Source: Terriglobales bacterium (lineage in GTDB: Bacteria > Acidobacteriota > Terriglobia > Terriglobales > Acidobacteriaceae). Taken from it: 5,984 nucleotides of DNA. The notes beneath the pieces were generated by a model that worked only from the letters and a program-made list of their open reading frames with translations, had not been told where the DNA came from and ran no database searches. Made by a program: the position numbers and the translations under genes. Positions 5,433 to 5,984 of the stretch are shown here, piece after piece (the first letter of the stretch is position 1; the number at the start of each line of letters is the position of its first letter). The stretch lies in NCBI GenBank assembly GCA_015655365.1, contig JAATFE010000432.1:1-5984 (forward strand), in the 5' to 3' direction.

Positions 5433-5984
5433 CTAGCAGTGCACAATTTTGGGCGAGGCGATGCCCTTGGTCGCATTCCTGGTGTCGATCACCAGTTGCG
5501 ACTGCTCCACAATGGCCTTGTAATCGTAGTCGGAGTGGTCGGTCACGATCACCGCGGCGTCGTACTGGTCCAGATTGTCCAGTGGTGTGTTGGTCATGTT
5601 CAGGTCGTAGTGGCGGCCGTGGCCCACCGTTGGGAAGAACGGATCGTTATAGGCGACCAAAGCACCCTTGTCGCGCAGCAGCTCGATAATCGTTAGCGAA
5701 GGCGACTCGCGTAAATCGTCGATGTCCCGCTTGTAGGCCAGCCCGAGCACCAGAACCTTCGATCCCTTGATCGACTTGCACTGCTCGTTGAGCCCGGCGG
5801 CAAGCTGATCGATCACAAAGTAGGGCATTGAGATATTGACCTCGCCGGCCAACTCGATGAAGCGGGTTTGAAAGTCGAATTCCTTCGCCTTCCATGAGAG
5901 GTAGAACGGGTCGATGGGGATGCAGTGGCCGCCCAGTCCAGGGCCGGGATAAAAGGCCTGGAAGCCGAAGGGCTTGGTCTTGGC
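5433..5984 (-). CDS. wbpA: UDP-N-acetylhexosamine 6-dehydrogenase (WbpA-like), C-terminal part
   Basis: The minus strand is open from the right edge to the TAG at 5435-5433, giving 183 aa, a little over 40% of a typical ~430-aa enzyme. The NAD-binding N-terminal half and the start lie outside. These enzymes oxidise the C6 hydroxyl of a UDP-sugar in two NAD-dependent steps to the uronic acid used in surface polysaccharides. Visible in fragment numbering: FYPGPGLGGHCIPIDPFYLS (11-30) with catalytic Cys21 (codon 5924-5922), RFIELAGEVN (41-50), and the UDP-binding domain with KVLVLGLAYKRDIDDLRESP (76-95), AYNDPFFP (111-118), VIVTDHSDYDY (145-155) and VIDTRN (165-170). GGHCIPIDP is the WbpA/TviB form; UDP-glucose dehydrogenases normally have GGSCFPKD and WecC has GGHCIAVDP. 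That favours UDP-GlcNAc or UDP-GalNAc as substrate, which is inference. Convergent with the stress-protein gene. Confidence 0.93.
   Translation of the reverse strand, partial: AKTKPFGFQAFYPGPGLGGHCIPIDPFYLSWKAKEFDFQTRFIELAGEVNISMPYFVIDQLAAGLNEQCKSIKGSKVLVLGLAYKRDIDDLRESPSLTIIELLRDKGALVAYNDPFFPTVGHGRHYDLNMTNTPLDNLDQYDAAVIVTDHSDYDYKAIVEQSQLVIDTRNATKGIASPKIVHC

Noticed and set aside
1..5984. CRISPR arrays, tRNA or rRNA genes, transposase genes
   Set aside because: No regularly spaced direct repeats, no tRNA-like fold or rRNA sequence, and no transposase motifs were seen on either strand.

Overview
The window is GC-rich and gene-dense, and looks like a soil-type Gram-negative bacterium. An Acidobacteriota (Terriglobia-like) source is my best guess, from overall protein character, the pairing of a long GNAT acyltransferase with an OSBS/NSAR-family enolase, and the WbpA-type dehydrogenase. 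That assignment is inference, because there is no rRNA or other taxonomic marker in the window.

Layout, left to right. (1) Minus strand, 1-440: the N-terminal part of a type IV prepilin peptidase that runs off the left edge. (2) A 115-bp divergent gap. (3) Plus strand, 556-3418: a tight three-gene operon in which each stop codon overlaps the next start as ATGA. It encodes MazG (NTP pyrophosphohydrolase), a COG3375-type GNAT acyltransferase, and an enolase-superfamily o-succinylbenzoate synthase / N-succinylamino acid racemase. (4) 3419-3850: a 432-bp non-coding stretch with a 119-bp imperfect palindrome (3626-3744) and two smaller inverted repeats close to the next start. (5) Plus strand, 3851-4555: a short-form bacterial sugar transferase (initiating phosphoglycosyl transferase) with an extra C-terminal hydrophobic segment. 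(6) Plus strand, 4705-5181: a single-domain universal stress protein with its own extended -10 promoter candidate, ended by a strong terminator hairpin. (7) 5241-5432: non-coding with several consecutive stem-loops. (8) Minus strand, 5433-5984: the C-terminal part of a UDP-N-acetylhexosamine 6-dehydrogenase (WbpA-like) that runs off the right edge.

How the genes work together. The GNAT/enolase pair matches the known partnership in the D- to L-amino-acid conversion route (N-succinylation of a D-amino acid, then racemisation of the N-succinyl compound). The third enzyme, a desuccinylase, is not in this window. The sugar transferase and the nucleotide-sugar dehydrogenase both point to cell-surface polysaccharide synthesis, but they lie on opposite strands with a stress-protein gene between them. 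The genes themselves are mostly ordinary. The best candidates for something undescribed are the 119-bp palindromic element and the stem-loop-rich 3' region at 5277-5383.
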